Shown: one piece after another, positions 10,483 to 17,804 of the stretch
Layout of the letters: every line of letters begins with the position of its first letter
How positions within the stretch are numbered: position 1 is the first letter of the stretch
DNA from: Comamonadaceae bacterium 2FH
GTDB lineage: Bacteria > Pseudomonadota > Gammaproteobacteria > Burkholderiales > Burkholderiaceae_C
NCBI GenBank assembly: GCA_005503335.1
Contig: SCMQ01000011.1
Location: 1 to 64,000 of the forward strand
Length of the DNA stretch: 64,000 nt
Direction: 5' to 3'
Notes under the pieces: model-generated
The model's database searches: none
What the model saw: only the letters and a program-made list of their open reading frames with translations
What the model was told of the DNA's origin: nothing
Made by a program: the position numbers and the translations under genes

Positions 10483-11826
10483 TCAATTCAGAGACTGTAC
10501 GGCTTCGGCAGACGCGGTGTCGTCCCCGCCGCCAAAATAAAGTTCCCAGGCCCATTCGATCAGCTCCGGCGTCATGCGCGGGGGCTCATCGAGGTAGCAC
10601 GCGCGGTCGGCGATCTTGCCGATGACGTCATGCGGTATGCAAGGGAAGTAGGAGCGGCCATGGCGTGGATGCAAGCCATCCACCAAATGGTCGATAGATG
10701 CTGCATCCGGCGGCACGCCGGCCCGGGCGCAGGCCTGGGTCACGACCTCGCGGTATTGCTCCGGGGAAAGTTCGGGCACATGGATCTTGTAGCCCAGGCG
10801 CCGCGCAAAGGCCGGGTCGACCAACTGTTCGGGCGACAGGTTGGACGAGAACACGACCTTCACGTCGAACGGCAGCTCGAACTTGATGCCACTGTGCAGG
10901 CCCAGGTAGTCCACCTTGCGGTCCAGCGGAACGATCCAGCGGTTCATGAGTTCGCGCGGCGCGACGCGCTGGCGGCCCAGGTCATCGATGACAAAGATAC
11001 CGTTGTTGGCCTTCATCTGCGGTGGCGCCACATGCACGCGCGTATGCGGGTCGTATTGCAGGTCCAGCATGGCCAAGGTCAGTTCCCCGCCTGCCACCAC
11101 CACCGGACGTTGCACCCGGACCCAGCGGCCGTCGGCCTCGCCCTCCAGCGCCAGGCTGCGGCCATTGTTCGCAGCTTCCGACACCGCGCGATGCACCGTT
11201 GGGTCGTAGAGCTGAACCACTTCACCTTCCACATAGAGCGCATGCGGCACGCGGATCGTGCCGTGCAGCGTCTTCACGAGGTGCTCGGCCAGGTAGGTCT
11301 TGCCCGAGCCGCTCTCGCCGTACAGGTACATGGCCTTGCCGGAGTTCATGGAGCCGCCCAGCGCAGGCAGCAGGGCCTCGTCGATCACCAGGTCACCCAG
11401 AGCCTCACGCAGATCGGCCACGCGCACGAAGGCAGCCTCACGGGCCTGGCGATGAATCTCGGTCACGTATTCAGACAAAGTGACCGGTGCAGGCCCCACA
11501 TACTGGCATTTCTCCATGGCCAGACGCGCTTGGCGATGACCGGTATCGGTCAGCGCATAACTCACGTCGCCATCCAGACTGCCACGGCGCGGCACTTCGA
11601 CCAATTGCAGGCTGCGCATCTTGATCAGCAGCGCGTCCGTAACCGCCCCGTTCACGCCCAGCAATTGCTTCATGGCCGCCAGCCGGAGCTCGCCTCGACG
11701 GGACAGGTGGCGCAGCGCCAACTCGGTCATGAAGCTGTCGGGCAAGCCCCCTGGCTCTGCGCCAGTCTTTTCACCGACGGACTGCGCGGCAGGGGCCGTG
11801 GTGTCGAGGGAATCCAGGTTCAGCAT
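10483..11826 (-). CDS. AAA+ ATPase with N-terminal winged-helix-like region, tad-associated
   Basis: A 447-residue protein of unassigned role. Residues about 30-100 look like a winged-helix fold (HLSRRGELRLAAMKQLLG...YALTDTGHRQARLAMEKC). The AAA+ core has Walker A GESGSGKT (170-177), Walker B IFVIDDL (277-283), a sensor-like VVFSSNLSP, and ARRLGYKI as a likely arginine-finger region. It is not the pilus motor; TadA is separate. It sits between the prepilin peptidase and rcpC in the same operon. Start 11826 has GGAGG; an upstream ATG (11868) would overlap tadV. A remodelling or regulatory role in pilus biogenesis is inference. Confidence 0.85.
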   Translation of the reverse strand: MLNLDSLDTTAPAAQSVGEKTGAEPGGLPDSFMTELALRHLSRRGELRLAAMKQLLGVNGAVTDALLIKMRSLQLVEVPRRGSLDGDVSYALTDTGHRQARLAMEKCQYVGPAPVTLSEYVTEIHRQAREAAFVRVADLREALGDLVIDEALLPALGGSMNSGKAMYLYGESGSGKTYLAEHLVKTLHGTIRVPHALYVEGEVVQLYDPTVHRAVSEAANNGRSLALEGEADGRWVRVQRPVVVAGGELTLAMLDLQYDPHTRVHVAPPQMKANNGIFVIDDLGRQRVAPRELMNRWIVPLDRKVDYLGLHSGIKFELPFDVKVVFSSNLSPEQLVDPAFARRLGYKIHVPELSPEQYREVVTQACARAGVPPDAASIDHLVDGLHPRHGRSYFPCIPHDVIGKIADRACYLDEPPRMTPELIEWAWELYFGGGDDTASAEAVQSLN

Positions 11827-11842
11827 GTTGCCCTCCTGCGCT

Positions 11843-12442
11843 TCAGAAACGGAACAACGGTGAGCCACCCAGCCACAGCCAGCTGCCGTAGGCCAGCAGA
11901 CCCGTCACCATGGCGAGCGCATAAGGCATGCGGTCCACGGAATGCTTGGCCGCGTCGAATTGGCGTGGGCCTCCGTGCAAGACAGGTGACAGTACGAGCA
12001 TGACATTGGCCATGACGTGCCTTGTCGTGCCCCCCAAAAGCATGCGCGCGACAGAGAGCACGCCCCCCATCAGGAGGATGACTACAGCGACATTGAGCGT
12101 GTCGGCGGGACCGGCAAAGCTGCCGATGCCGGCCATGAGCTTGACGTCGCCCGCACCCATGGCACGTAGCGCGTAAAGCGGAAGGAACAGGGTCAGACCT
12201 GTCAGGGCGCCAGCCAGCACCCCTTTGGCGCCGAGTGCACCCGGCCGGTCGCTGAACAGTCCGCCGGCATCGTTGACCGGACCCAAGACATGAGTCAGCA
12301 GGCCCGCGCACAGCGTCAGAAGTATGAGCTTGTTGGGAATGCAGCGCCGGCGCAGATCCGTCAGCAGCGCTGCGAGCATGATCAGCGCAAGGGCCGAGAG
12401 GCTCCAGAACTGCCAAACCGCAGGAGAGACATCAAACTTCAT
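11843..12442 (-). CDS. tadV: TadV/CpaA prepilin peptidase
   Basis: A 199-residue polytopic aspartyl protease (A24 family) that cleaves the leader of Flp pilins and pseudopilins. The two catalytic aspartates are visible: D29 in LLTDLRRRCIPN and D99 in the GxGD-type motif GAGDVKLMAGIG. Six or so membrane helices span the protein. It lacks the N-terminal methylase domain of PilD-type enzymes, as expected for TadV. A GGGAGG ribosome site precedes the ATG. Its likely substrates are the two Flp genes just upstream plus the two TadE/F proteins downstream. Confidence 0.93.
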   Translation of the reverse strand: MKFDVSPAVWQFWSLSALALIMLAALLTDLRRRCIPNKLILLTLCAGLLTHVLGPVNDAGGLFSDRPGALGAKGVLAGALTGLTLFLPLYALRAMGAGDVKLMAGIGSFAGPADTLNVAVVILLMGGVLSVARMLLGGTTRHVMANVMLVLSPVLHGGPRQFDAAKHSVDRMPYALAMVTGLLAYGSWLWLGGSPLFRF

Positions 12443-12555
12443 CCCTACCTCCCTTCGCTGACCAATTCGAGAATGCTTGCGAAATCGCCTACTCGTACCA
12501 GCCAGCGCCGTTCCGCTATCTGCGCATCATGTCGATCCGCTTAGACAGAGTGGTT

Positions 12556-12762
12556 TCAGTTTCCAAGCACCGACTCAATCGCAGCGCTCAGTTTCGCTGC
12601 CCATGCCGTCCAGGAGTCACCGTTCGCGCCACCAGCGGCAGAAACGCCGGCAACAATGGCAATGGCAATCAAGGACGCAAGCAGTGCATACTCAATCGAA
12701 GTGACGCCCCGCTGGGCAGCTCTTCGCGATACGGCAACTGCTCTGCCAAGGCGGGGCTTCAT
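12556..12762 (-). CDS. second Flp-type pilin
   Basis: A 68-residue Flp/Fap pilin paralogue. A basic leader ending AAQRG precedes VTSIEYALLASLIAIAIVAG, with Glu-Tyr at +5/+6 of the predicted TadV cleavage site after Gly. A Trp-containing C-terminus (DSWTAWAAKLSAAIESVLGN) differs from the first pilin. GGAGAG lies 4 bases before ATG 12762; the frame is open further upstream but without support. It is 84 bases downstream of the first flp gene. It could be an alternative major pilin or a minor one; sequence does not decide. Confidence 0.88.
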   Translation of the reverse strand: MKPRLGRAVAVSRRAAQRGVTSIEYALLASLIAIAIVAGVSAAGGANGDSWTAWAAKLSAAIESVLGN

Positions 12763-12846
12763 GACACTCTCCGTTGTAACTGACAGATATTCCGGCAAGC
12801 AATAATTTGGGCTCATCATTGCTTGCCTCATATCAGCTGTCAATCG

Positions 12847-13020
12847 TCATGAGAGAGCGTTAGCAACTTCCTGGAACGTGTTGTTCAGGTCTTGGCCAAC
12901 GAGCGAGACAGCGGCGATGATGACGATGGCGATCAACGCCGCGATCAGGCCGTACTCGATCGCGGTCACGCCCTCTTCGTCGCGCAGGAAGCGGCGCGTC
13001 GCCAGAATGATTTTTTCCAT
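12847..13020 (-). CDS. flp: Flp major pilin
   Basis: A 57-residue Flp prepilin: leader MEKIILATRRFLRDEEG, cleavage expected after Gly17, then the Flp motif VTAIEYGLIAALIAIVIIAA and a short tail QDLNNTFQEVANALS. As the first gene of the locus and the closest to the Flp consensus, it is the likely major subunit. AGGAG lies upstream of ATG 13020. An in-frame upstream start at 13050 would add a non-pilin leader and is rejected. The 250 bases before it should hold the operon promoter. Confidence 0.93.
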   Translation of the reverse strand: MEKIILATRRFLRDEEGVTAIEYGLIAALIAIVIIAAVSLVGQDLNNTFQEVANALS

Positions 13021-13270
13021 GATGCAACTCCTGAGTTCCAAGTGAAACATCCCTCGCTCCCCATGAGCGACAGATGGCTTTGCCGTAGCCTCTGAAAACC
13101 ACCGACGCCCCCCGACTGGGATGCCAGCAACTTCCTCTGTCTACGGTTTCATTCTGTTCGGCGAGGCCTGTGTTGCCTATACCTCAAACTGGGTATTCGA
13201 AGCGAAGTAAAGGCCGCCCGCGCTGTCCGCACGAGGAAGGATTGATTCAGGGCAAAGGACGCACTTCGTA
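13021..13270 (-). promoter_or_regulatory. leader and promoter region of flp, with palindrome at 13179-13196
   Basis: This gap separates the flp start (13020) from the end of the histidine kinase gene (13271). It contains an inverted repeat, ATACC...GGTAT with 8 bases between arms, at 13179-13196. Read as two heptamers (TACCTCA, AA, CTGGGTA) it resembles the 7-2-7 layout used by NarL/LuxR-type regulators, each half one base off the TACYYMT rule. It lies about 160 bases before the flp ATG. I could not fix a convincing -35/-10 pair. Control by the neighbouring response regulator is inference. Confidence 0.4.
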
Positions 13271-14566
13271 CTACATGCCACGCGAGGCCTGCGCCAGCGG
13301 CACGCAAAGCTCGAGGCGCGTGCCCTCACCGGGCGGACTTTCGATCTGCAGATGCCCCCCGATGAGAGCAGCACGCCGTTGCATGCCCAGAAGGCCTTTA
13401 CCGTTCGCCGCCGCGGCCTCGTCGGCGCCACCCCGACCGTTGTCCCGGACTTCCAGGCAAAGGCTTTGCGTCGCGCCGTCGACGCGGCACGCCACCTCGA
13501 CGCGGCTGGCGCCGGAGTGGCGCATCACGTTGGACAGCGCCTCCTGGGCAATGCGCAGCACTTGGCCTGCGGTCTCGCCGCGCAGGCTCTCCAGCGCGTC
13601 ATTGAACTCCACGTTCCACACCATGGTGATGCCCAGCTTGTCCAGCGAGTGCTGCACGCGGTAGCGCAGCCTGGCCAGCACGTCGGTGACGCTGTCCTGG
13701 GTACCGTCGATCGAATCGACCATGATCTTGAGGTCGACCAGGCAGTTTTCCAGCGCCAGCGCCAGCGCCTGCTGTTGCGGGTTGTGGCTGTCGAGCGAGG
13801 AGAGGATGTTCACCAGCTGCGAGCCCACGCCGTCGTGCAGGTCCTGCGCGATGCGGTGACGCTCGTGGCTCACGGCCTCGGCCGCGTCATTCGCATTTGC
13901 GGGCTTGTCGGCCAGGGCCGCCTGGCCCTGGCCGCGCGCCTGCGCGGTCCCGGCCCGCCCGGTCACGAACAACCACATGACCATCAGGTACAGCGCGTAG
14001 AAGTGGTGCCGCAGGGGCACGCCCAGCATGTGCCCTTCGGCCTGCAGAAGATCGCTGATGCAGATGCCCAGGCCGATGATGCCCGCGCCCACGACCATCG
14101 AATGCCTTTGCATGTGCCCCCAGAAGGCACGCACGAGCACCACGCCGGTGAGCGCCGCGGCGCCCGCGCCGTTCGCGAGCTTCCATACCAGGTAGGCCTG
14201 ATCGCGGCCCGGGCCCGCCACTGCGCCGTAATACCAGCCCAGCGCCGCGACGCCGATTGCGCCCTGCAGCCACCAGATGGCGTGCAGCTTGCGGTCGTGC
14301 GCCATGGCGCTGACCAGCAGGAAATAGCTGACGGCCGCCACCAGGCCCTGGTAGCCCAGGTGGGTGAGCAGCACGGCGTCTGCGCCTGGCAGCAGCAAGC
14401 CGGTCTCGGGCGAGAGCAGCAGGTGGACGATCCAGAACGTGGCGGCCCAGGCCAAGGCCTTGTCGACCAGGCTGCGGCTCTTGTGCCAGCCCCACAGGGA
14501 CCAGGTGAGCAGCAGCACCGCCTGCACAGCGGCGATTGCCGTGATCAGCAAGTAAGGCCAACGCAT
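13271..14566 (-). CDS. NarX/DegS-type sensor histidine kinase
   Basis: A 431-residue membrane kinase. Residues 1-205 form about seven hydrophobic helices with no large periplasmic loop, so the signal is probably sensed in or near the membrane. Next comes a HisKA_3 dimerisation domain with the phospho-acceptor His244 in RIAQDLHDGVGSQL, then a HATPase_c domain (N box ALSNVMRHSGAS, G boxes DNGRGGADE and GKGLLGMQRRA). It is encoded 63 bases downstream of its likely partner, the LuxR-type regulator, and upstream of flp, suggesting control of Flp pili. Confidence 0.9.
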   Translation of the reverse strand: MRWPYLLITAIAAVQAVLLLTWSLWGWHKSRSLVDKALAWAATFWIVHLLLSPETGLLLPGADAVLLTHLGYQGLVAAVSYFLLVSAMAHDRKLHAIWWLQGAIGVAALGWYYGAVAGPGRDQAYLVWKLANGAGAAALTGVVLVRAFWGHMQRHSMVVGAGIIGLGICISDLLQAEGHMLGVPLRHHFYALYLMVMWLFVTGRAGTAQARGQGQAALADKPANANDAAEAVSHERHRIAQDLHDGVGSQLVNILSSLDSHNPQQQALALALENCLVDLKIMVDSIDGTQDSVTDVLARLRYRVQHSLDKLGITMVWNVEFNDALESLRGETAGQVLRIAQEALSNVMRHSGASRVEVACRVDGATQSLCLEVRDNGRGGADEAAAANGKGLLGMQRRAALIGGHLQIESPPGEGTRLELCVPLAQASRGM

Positions 14567-14629
14567 GGCCTTAGCTTAGCGCGTGAATGCGCGCCGATTC
14601 CACCCTTGGACCAAAAGAAGCGGCAAACC

Positions 14630-15418
14630 TCAAAGCAAGCCGTGGTGCGCCGCAAAATTGACCGCCTGGGCGCGGGTGCGCACGTGCAGCTTGCGGTAGA
14701 TGTTCTTGATGTGGGTGTTGACCGTCATGCAGCTGATGTTGAGCCGCTCGCCGATCTCGGCGCTGGTGTAGCCCACGGCGACGATCTTGAGGATTTCCTT
14801 CTCGCGCTCGGACAGCGGCTCGGCCTCTTCGGCGCCGGGCTCCGGAAGTTGGACACTCGGCCCGTGCTCGAGCTTGCGCAGCAGGCGCCGCGCCATGCTG
14901 GGCGTGATCGAGGCCCCGCCGTTGACGACCTGCAGCACCGCCTGGGGGAAGTTGCCGAACCAGGAGTTCTTGACCAGGTAGCCCGTGGCGCCGAGCTCGA
15001 AGGCGCGCAGCGCGTGCTGCTCGTCCTCCAGCGCCGAGATCACCACGGCCTCGGCGTCGGGGCGGGCGCTTTTCATGTGCTCGATGAGCTCGAAGCCCCA
15101 GCCGTCGCCAAGGTTCAGATCCACCATCAGCACGTCGAATTCATGCCGATCGATCATTCGGCGCCCCTCGTGCACGCTGGCGGCCTGGGCCACCAGGAGG
15201 ATGCGCGGGTCGACCAGCAACTCCTGGGAGATCACCATGCGCATGTGGGGATCGTCGTCGACGAGCAACACCTGCGCCGGTTTGCCGGGCTGGCCTGCAA
15301 AATGCTCAGGCCACAGGGAAGGCACGCTCTCGCGCGAGGAAAACCGCGTGGACGACCACAGATCGGTCATGCCTGCGGCTGCGGCGAACCTGTGCCGTGT
15401 CGGACTGCTTTCATTCAT
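14630..15418 (-). CDS. LuxR/NarL-family response regulator
   Basis: A 262-residue two-domain regulator. After an unusual 45-residue polar N-terminal extension comes the receiver domain (VLLVDDDPHMRMV; phospho-acceptor Asp100 in LMVDLNLGDG; conserved Lys in YLVKNSW). A linker and the LuxR-type HTH follow (LSEREKEILKIVAVGYTSAE and TVNTHIKNIYRKLHV). ATG 15418 is preceded by GGAGAGGGAAG. The next gene is the cognate-looking histidine kinase. Likely targets are its own promoter and the flp operon; neither is shown by sequence alone. Confidence 0.9.
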   Translation of the reverse strand: MNESSPTRHRFAAAAGMTDLWSSTRFSSRESVPSLWPEHFAGQPGKPAQVLLVDDDPHMRMVISQELLVDPRILLVAQAASVHEGRRMIDRHEFDVLMVDLNLGDGWGFELIEHMKSARPDAEAVVISALEDEQHALRAFELGATGYLVKNSWFGNFPQAVLQVVNGGASITPSMARRLLRKLEHGPSVQLPEPGAEEAEPLSEREKEILKIVAVGYTSAEIGERLNISCMTVNTHIKNIYRKLHVRTRAQAVNFAAHHGLL

Positions 15419-15494
15419 CTTCCCTCTCCTGCTCGGTGTTTTTACCTTGCGGCCCAGGCCAGATGTATCCGACCCACCACCTTTTGATACGATT

Positions 15495-15523
15495 CTTACA
15501 CAGAAAACCCGTACCAATTTCAA
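15495..15523 (-). promoter_or_regulatory. possible sigma-70 promoter of the response regulator gene
   Basis: On the minus strand TTGAAA (15518-15523) and TGTAAG (15495-15500) are 17 bases apart, in an AT-rich stretch that contrasts with the GC-rich genes. This would give a leader of about 70 bases before the start codon at 15418. The -10 matches the consensus at four of six positions, so this is only a candidate. Confidence 0.35.
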
Positions 15524-15545
15524 AGGGAAAAACGCCGTATAGGAA

Positions 15546-15612
15546 CGTAAGTTACGAGAAACCGGGAAGCCTCGCTACGTACTTTAGGACTAATTACATT
15601 TTGTTACGTAAC
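15546..15612. promoter_or_regulatory. cluster of TACGTA-like palindromes upstream of the response regulator
   Basis: Three symmetric sites lie within 67 bases: CGTAAGTTACG (15546-15556), TACGTA (15576-15581) and GTTACGTAAC (15603-15612). The DNA here is AT-rich and non-coding. Repeated related palindromes upstream of a regulator gene suggest operators, either for its own product or for another factor. No family consensus that I know matches exactly. Confidence 0.4.
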
Positions 15613-15677
15613 TTGGGCCACATTGCTCGCAATTCGGCACATGTCGCCTCGATAGCATTTGTAAATTTGGTACCTGC

Positions 15678-15717
15678 GGGGCTCATCTCCTGGCGCCTTT
15701 TGGCGCCGGATAGCCCC
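15678..15717 (-). terminator. hairpin after the toxin-antitoxin/SDR-tail region
   Basis: A nested hairpin has outer arms GGGGCT (15678-15683) and AGCCCC (15712-15717) and an inner stem GGCGCC-TTTT-GGCGCC (15692-15707). It lies 38 bases beyond the stop codon of the detached SDR tail, where leftward transcripts should end, but no T-tract follows. It may end leftward transcription or stabilise the transcript's 3' end. The rest of 15419-15755 shows no coding sequence. Confidence 0.4.
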
Positions 15718-15755
15718 AGGCCGGCGCCTCCGCCAGGGGCAAGCCCTGCCGCCGT

Positions 15756-15902
15756 TCAACCCGCCCGCAGGGCCGCACGCAGCTGCTCACCGATCTCGGG
15801 CTTGGCGGCGAACGGGTCGGGTGGGTTGCGTTGCTGCAGGATGGCCTCCATGCGGCTTTGCACGTTGCCCAGCGCCTGCGGGTGGCTGTAGATGTAGAGA
15901 CG
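15756..15902 (-). pseudogene. detached 3' tail of an SDR gene (duplicate of the end of the gene at 16752)
   Basis: Positions 15760-15902 match 16756-16898 without a gap, with 7 mismatches in 143 bases. In the SDR frame this tail encodes 47 residues ending AALRAG and its own TGA stop at 15756-15758. Four of the six changed codons are silent (two amino-acid changes, Phe to Leu and Gln to Arg), so the copies look like diverged functional alleles rather than a recent slip. No start codon or upstream SDR sequence is present; the antitoxin gene ends 16 bases away. Confidence 0.88.
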
Positions 15903-15918
15903 TGCCCGCAAAGGGGCG

Positions 15919-16293
15919 TCATCCCAACGTGGCGACCAGTTCGATTTGGGGCGCGACCGACCGGATGACTTTTTGAATGCCGTGGCCTGGATTGGCCTGC
16001 CGTTGCGACACGATCAACCCCACCTTCTCCAGCAGTCCAACATCTTTGGTGATGGCAGAGCGATTGCGATGCAGTCTGTGCGACAACTCGTTGATGGTCT
16101 TGGGCTCGTGCATCACCTCCATCATCAAGCGGCGACGAGCCTCGGATAGCACGGTAAACATCCGTTGAGGGTCTTCGAACGAGAGTGTCACTCTCCCTTC
16201 AAACGTTCCACCCTTGTCGGCCTTGCGTGCGGCATCCTTCGCTCGCGAAAAAAACCCCGCGACATCGCCCGTACGGATGACAACTTTGGTCAT
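15919..16293 (-). CDS. HTH antitoxin/regulator paired with the TumE-like toxin
   Basis: A 124-residue protein with a winged-helix HTH at about residues 45-105 (RMFTVLSEARRRLMMEVM, TINELSHRLHRNRSAITKDV, LLEKVGLIV), of the HVO_A0114-like DNA-binding type often found with DUF6516 proteins. The basic N-terminus contains RAKDAARKADKGG. Its ATG overlaps the toxin stop as ATGA (16290-16293) behind a GAGGAAAGAAG site, so the two are made together. It should neutralise the partner and repress the operon; that role is inferred from context. An earlier ATG (16332) lies inside the toxin gene and is not preferred. Confidence 0.8.
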   Translation of the reverse strand: MTKVVIRTGDVAGFFSRAKDAARKADKGGTFEGRVTLSFEDPQRMFTVLSEARRRLMMEVMHEPKTINELSHRLHRNRSAITKDVGLLEKVGLIVSQRQANPGHGIQKVIRSVAPQIELVATLG

Positions 16294-16622
16294 GGCTTCT
16301 TTCCTCGTGTTGCTTTGACAATCTCCTGCCATTCCAGCTGGAATCTTTCCAGCGTGGCCTCGTAGCTCAGGAACTCGACCGCATCGATCTGACCCATGTA
16401 ATGCCTGTGGTGGTAGCCATGGGCATTGTCAAAGCCGAGAACCCGGCCGTTATCGCCTTGGTAGATCTCGTGGTTGATGTAGGCCAGGTTGTACCTGGTG
16501 ACCACCGTGCTCCCATTTTCAATGTAACCCCACACCTCATAGCTCAGGAGTCCGCCACCAGATTTGTGCTTGAGTTCGAAACGTTCCTGCTCGAGCAGAA
16601 TTTCCTTGCGTGTTTTTGCCAT
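16290..16622 (-). CDS. TumE/DUF6516-family toxin-like protein
   Basis: A 110-residue cytoplasmic protein. The distinctive block GFDNAHGYHHRHYMG (about residues 63-77) with an Asp and clustered His residues is typical of DUF6516/TumE proteins. It follows a beta-rich half (LLSYEVWGYIENGSTVVTRY) and precedes a C-terminal helix (ATLERFQLEWQEIVKATRG). TumE proteins are annotated as toxins of type II-like pairs. Here the toxin gene precedes the HTH gene. ATG 16622 is chosen; an upstream ATG at 16655 would add 11 residues. The pair appears lower in GC than its flanks and sits between direct repeats, suggesting acquisition. Confidence 0.8.
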   Translation of the reverse strand: MAKTRKEILLEQERFELKHKSGGGLLSYEVWGYIENGSTVVTRYNLAYINHEIYQGDNGRVLGFDNAHGYHHRHYMGQIDAVEFLSYEATLERFQLEWQEIVKATRGKKP

Positions 16623-16655
16623 TCTTCTGTCTTCAGGTGTGCTCAATGGTAGCAC

Positions 16656-16751
16656 ATCTGCTATGACGTGTCAGTGCGCAGCCTTTCAAGTACGCCAGCT
16701 GGCGGGAAAGGCTGTGCGCAATGACGAAAGATCAGATTGCCCACTTGCCCG
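16656..16751 (-). promoter_or_regulatory. short gap holding the likely toxin-antitoxin promoter
   Basis: These 96 bases lie between the stop of the intact SDR gene (16752) and the toxin start. The only leftward promoter for the pair, if it is not read through from the SDR gene, must be here or within the SDR tail. I see no clear -35/-10 pair or strong palindrome. Confidence 0.25.
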
Positions 16752-17657
16752 TTAGCCCGCCCGCAGGGCCGCACGCAGCTGCTCGCCGATCTCGGGCTTG
16801 GCGGCGAATGGGTCGGGTGGGTTCTGCTGCTGCAGTATGGCCTCCATGCGGCTTTGCACGTTGCCCAGCGCCTGCGGGTGGCTGTAGATGTAGAAACGGT
16901 CGGCGGAGGCGGCGTCGAACACCGCCTGGGCCACTTCCGGTGCCGTGACCTTGCCGCTGCCCACGGCCTTGTCGCTCATGGCCTGGCCGATCAGCTGGCT
17001 CGCCGTGGGCGGGCCGCCCACCAGGTCAGCCGGGCGGTTGCGCTCGCTCTGGCTGATGCCGGTGGGCACGAAGTAGGGGCACAACACGCTGGCGCCGACC
17101 TGGTCGGACACCAGGCGCAGGTCCTGGTAGAGGGTTTCGCTCAGCGCCACCACGGCGTGCTTGCTGACGTTGTAGATGCCCATGTTGGGAGGGGTCAGCA
17201 GCCCGGCCATGCTGGCCGTGTTGACGATGTGGCCCTGGTAGGCTGGGTCGCGGCGGGCCGCCTCGAGCATCATGGGCGCGAACAGGCGCACGCCGTGGAT
17301 CACGCCCCAGAGGTTGACGCCGAGCACCCAGTCCCAGTCCCGAACCGAGCTTTCCCAGACCAGGCCGCCCGCGGCCACGCCGGCGTTGTTGAAGACCAAG
17401 TGCGGCGCGCCGAAGCGCTCTTGCACGGCCTGGGCCAGCGCTTCCATCTGCGCCGCGTCGGATACGTCGACCCGGCGGGCGAGCACCTGGGCGCCGGCGG
17501 CCTGCAGCTCGGCCGCGGCCCGGTCCAGGGCATCCTGCTGCACGTCGACCAGCACCAGCTTCATGCCCAGCCGGGCGCCTATGCGCGCGCATTCGAGGCC
17601 GAAGCCTGAGCCGGCGCCGGTGAGCACGGCGGTCTTGGCTTGGAAGTCGGAAATCAT
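16752..17657 (-). CDS. short-chain dehydrogenase/reductase (SDR)
   Basis: A 301-residue NAD(P)-dependent oxidoreductase. Visible are the nucleotide-binding motif TGAGSGFGLE (residues about 11-20), the NNAG motif, and the Ser-Tyr-Lys site (NTASMAGLL, then YNVSKHAVVALSE). The C-terminal 47 residues are duplicated at 15756-15902. Substrate is unknown; as the distal gene of the acyl-CoA cluster it may oxidise a hydroxyacyl or alcohol intermediate. ATG 17657 is the start nearest the SDR fold; the frame is open upstream to 17759 but through a repeat. Confidence 0.88.
   Translation of the reverse strand: MISDFQAKTAVLTGAGSGFGLECARIGARLGMKLVLVDVQQDALDRAAAELQAAGAQVLARRVDVSDAAQMEALAQAVQERFGAPHLVFNNAGVAAGGLVWESSVRDWDWVLGVNLWGVIHGVRLFAPMMLEAARRDPAYQGHIVNTASMAGLLTPPNMGIYNVSKHAVVALSETLYQDLRLVSDQVGASVLCPYFVPTGISQSERNRPADLVGGPPTASQLIGQAMSDKAVGSGKVTAPEVAQAVFDAASADRFYIYSHPQALGNVQSRMEAILQQQNPPDPFAAKPEIGEQLRAALRAG
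16756..16898. repeat. 143-bp direct repeat, partner of 15760-15902
   Basis: This copy is the 3' end of the intact SDR gene, including all of its last 47 codons except the final base of the last sense codon and the stop. It pairs with 15760-15902 at a constant offset of 996 bases and about 95% identity. The two copies bracket the toxin-antitoxin pair like the ends of an integrated unit. Confidence 0.92.
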
Positions 17658-17724
17658 GGCTTGTGTACTTTCAAGTGGTCGTGAAAAACTCAACAGGCAG
17701 GCGGTCGCTTTTGCATTCGCCACC

Positions 17725-17794
17725 GTCATCGCGAGCCCCGCAGGGGCGTGGCCATCCACGGTGGATTGCCGCGGCGCTGCGCGCCTCGCAATGA
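17725..17794. repeat. 70-bp palindromic intergenic element
   Basis: The ends GTCATCGCGAG and CTCGCAATGAC are inverted repeats with one mismatch, and the interior holds further pairing (CCCCGCAGGGG, GCGGCGCTGCGCGC). It lies between the SDR gene and the AidB-like gene. Elements with this GTCATTGCGAGG end are, from memory, widely dispersed in bacterial genomes as REP-like repeats. It could fold in RNA and separate expression of the two genes. Confidence 0.65.
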
Positions 17795-17804
17795 CGCAAT
17801 GCCA

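Noticed and set aside
13021-13270. Sigma-54 promoter before flp
   Set aside because: No TGGCAC-N5-TTGC match was found; GTTGCTGGCAT is only a chance resemblance.
15683-15922. 79-codon minus-strand frame over the SDR tail repeat
   Set aside because: It reads the repeat out of the SDR frame; the in-frame reading matches the SDR end, so this is a shadow.
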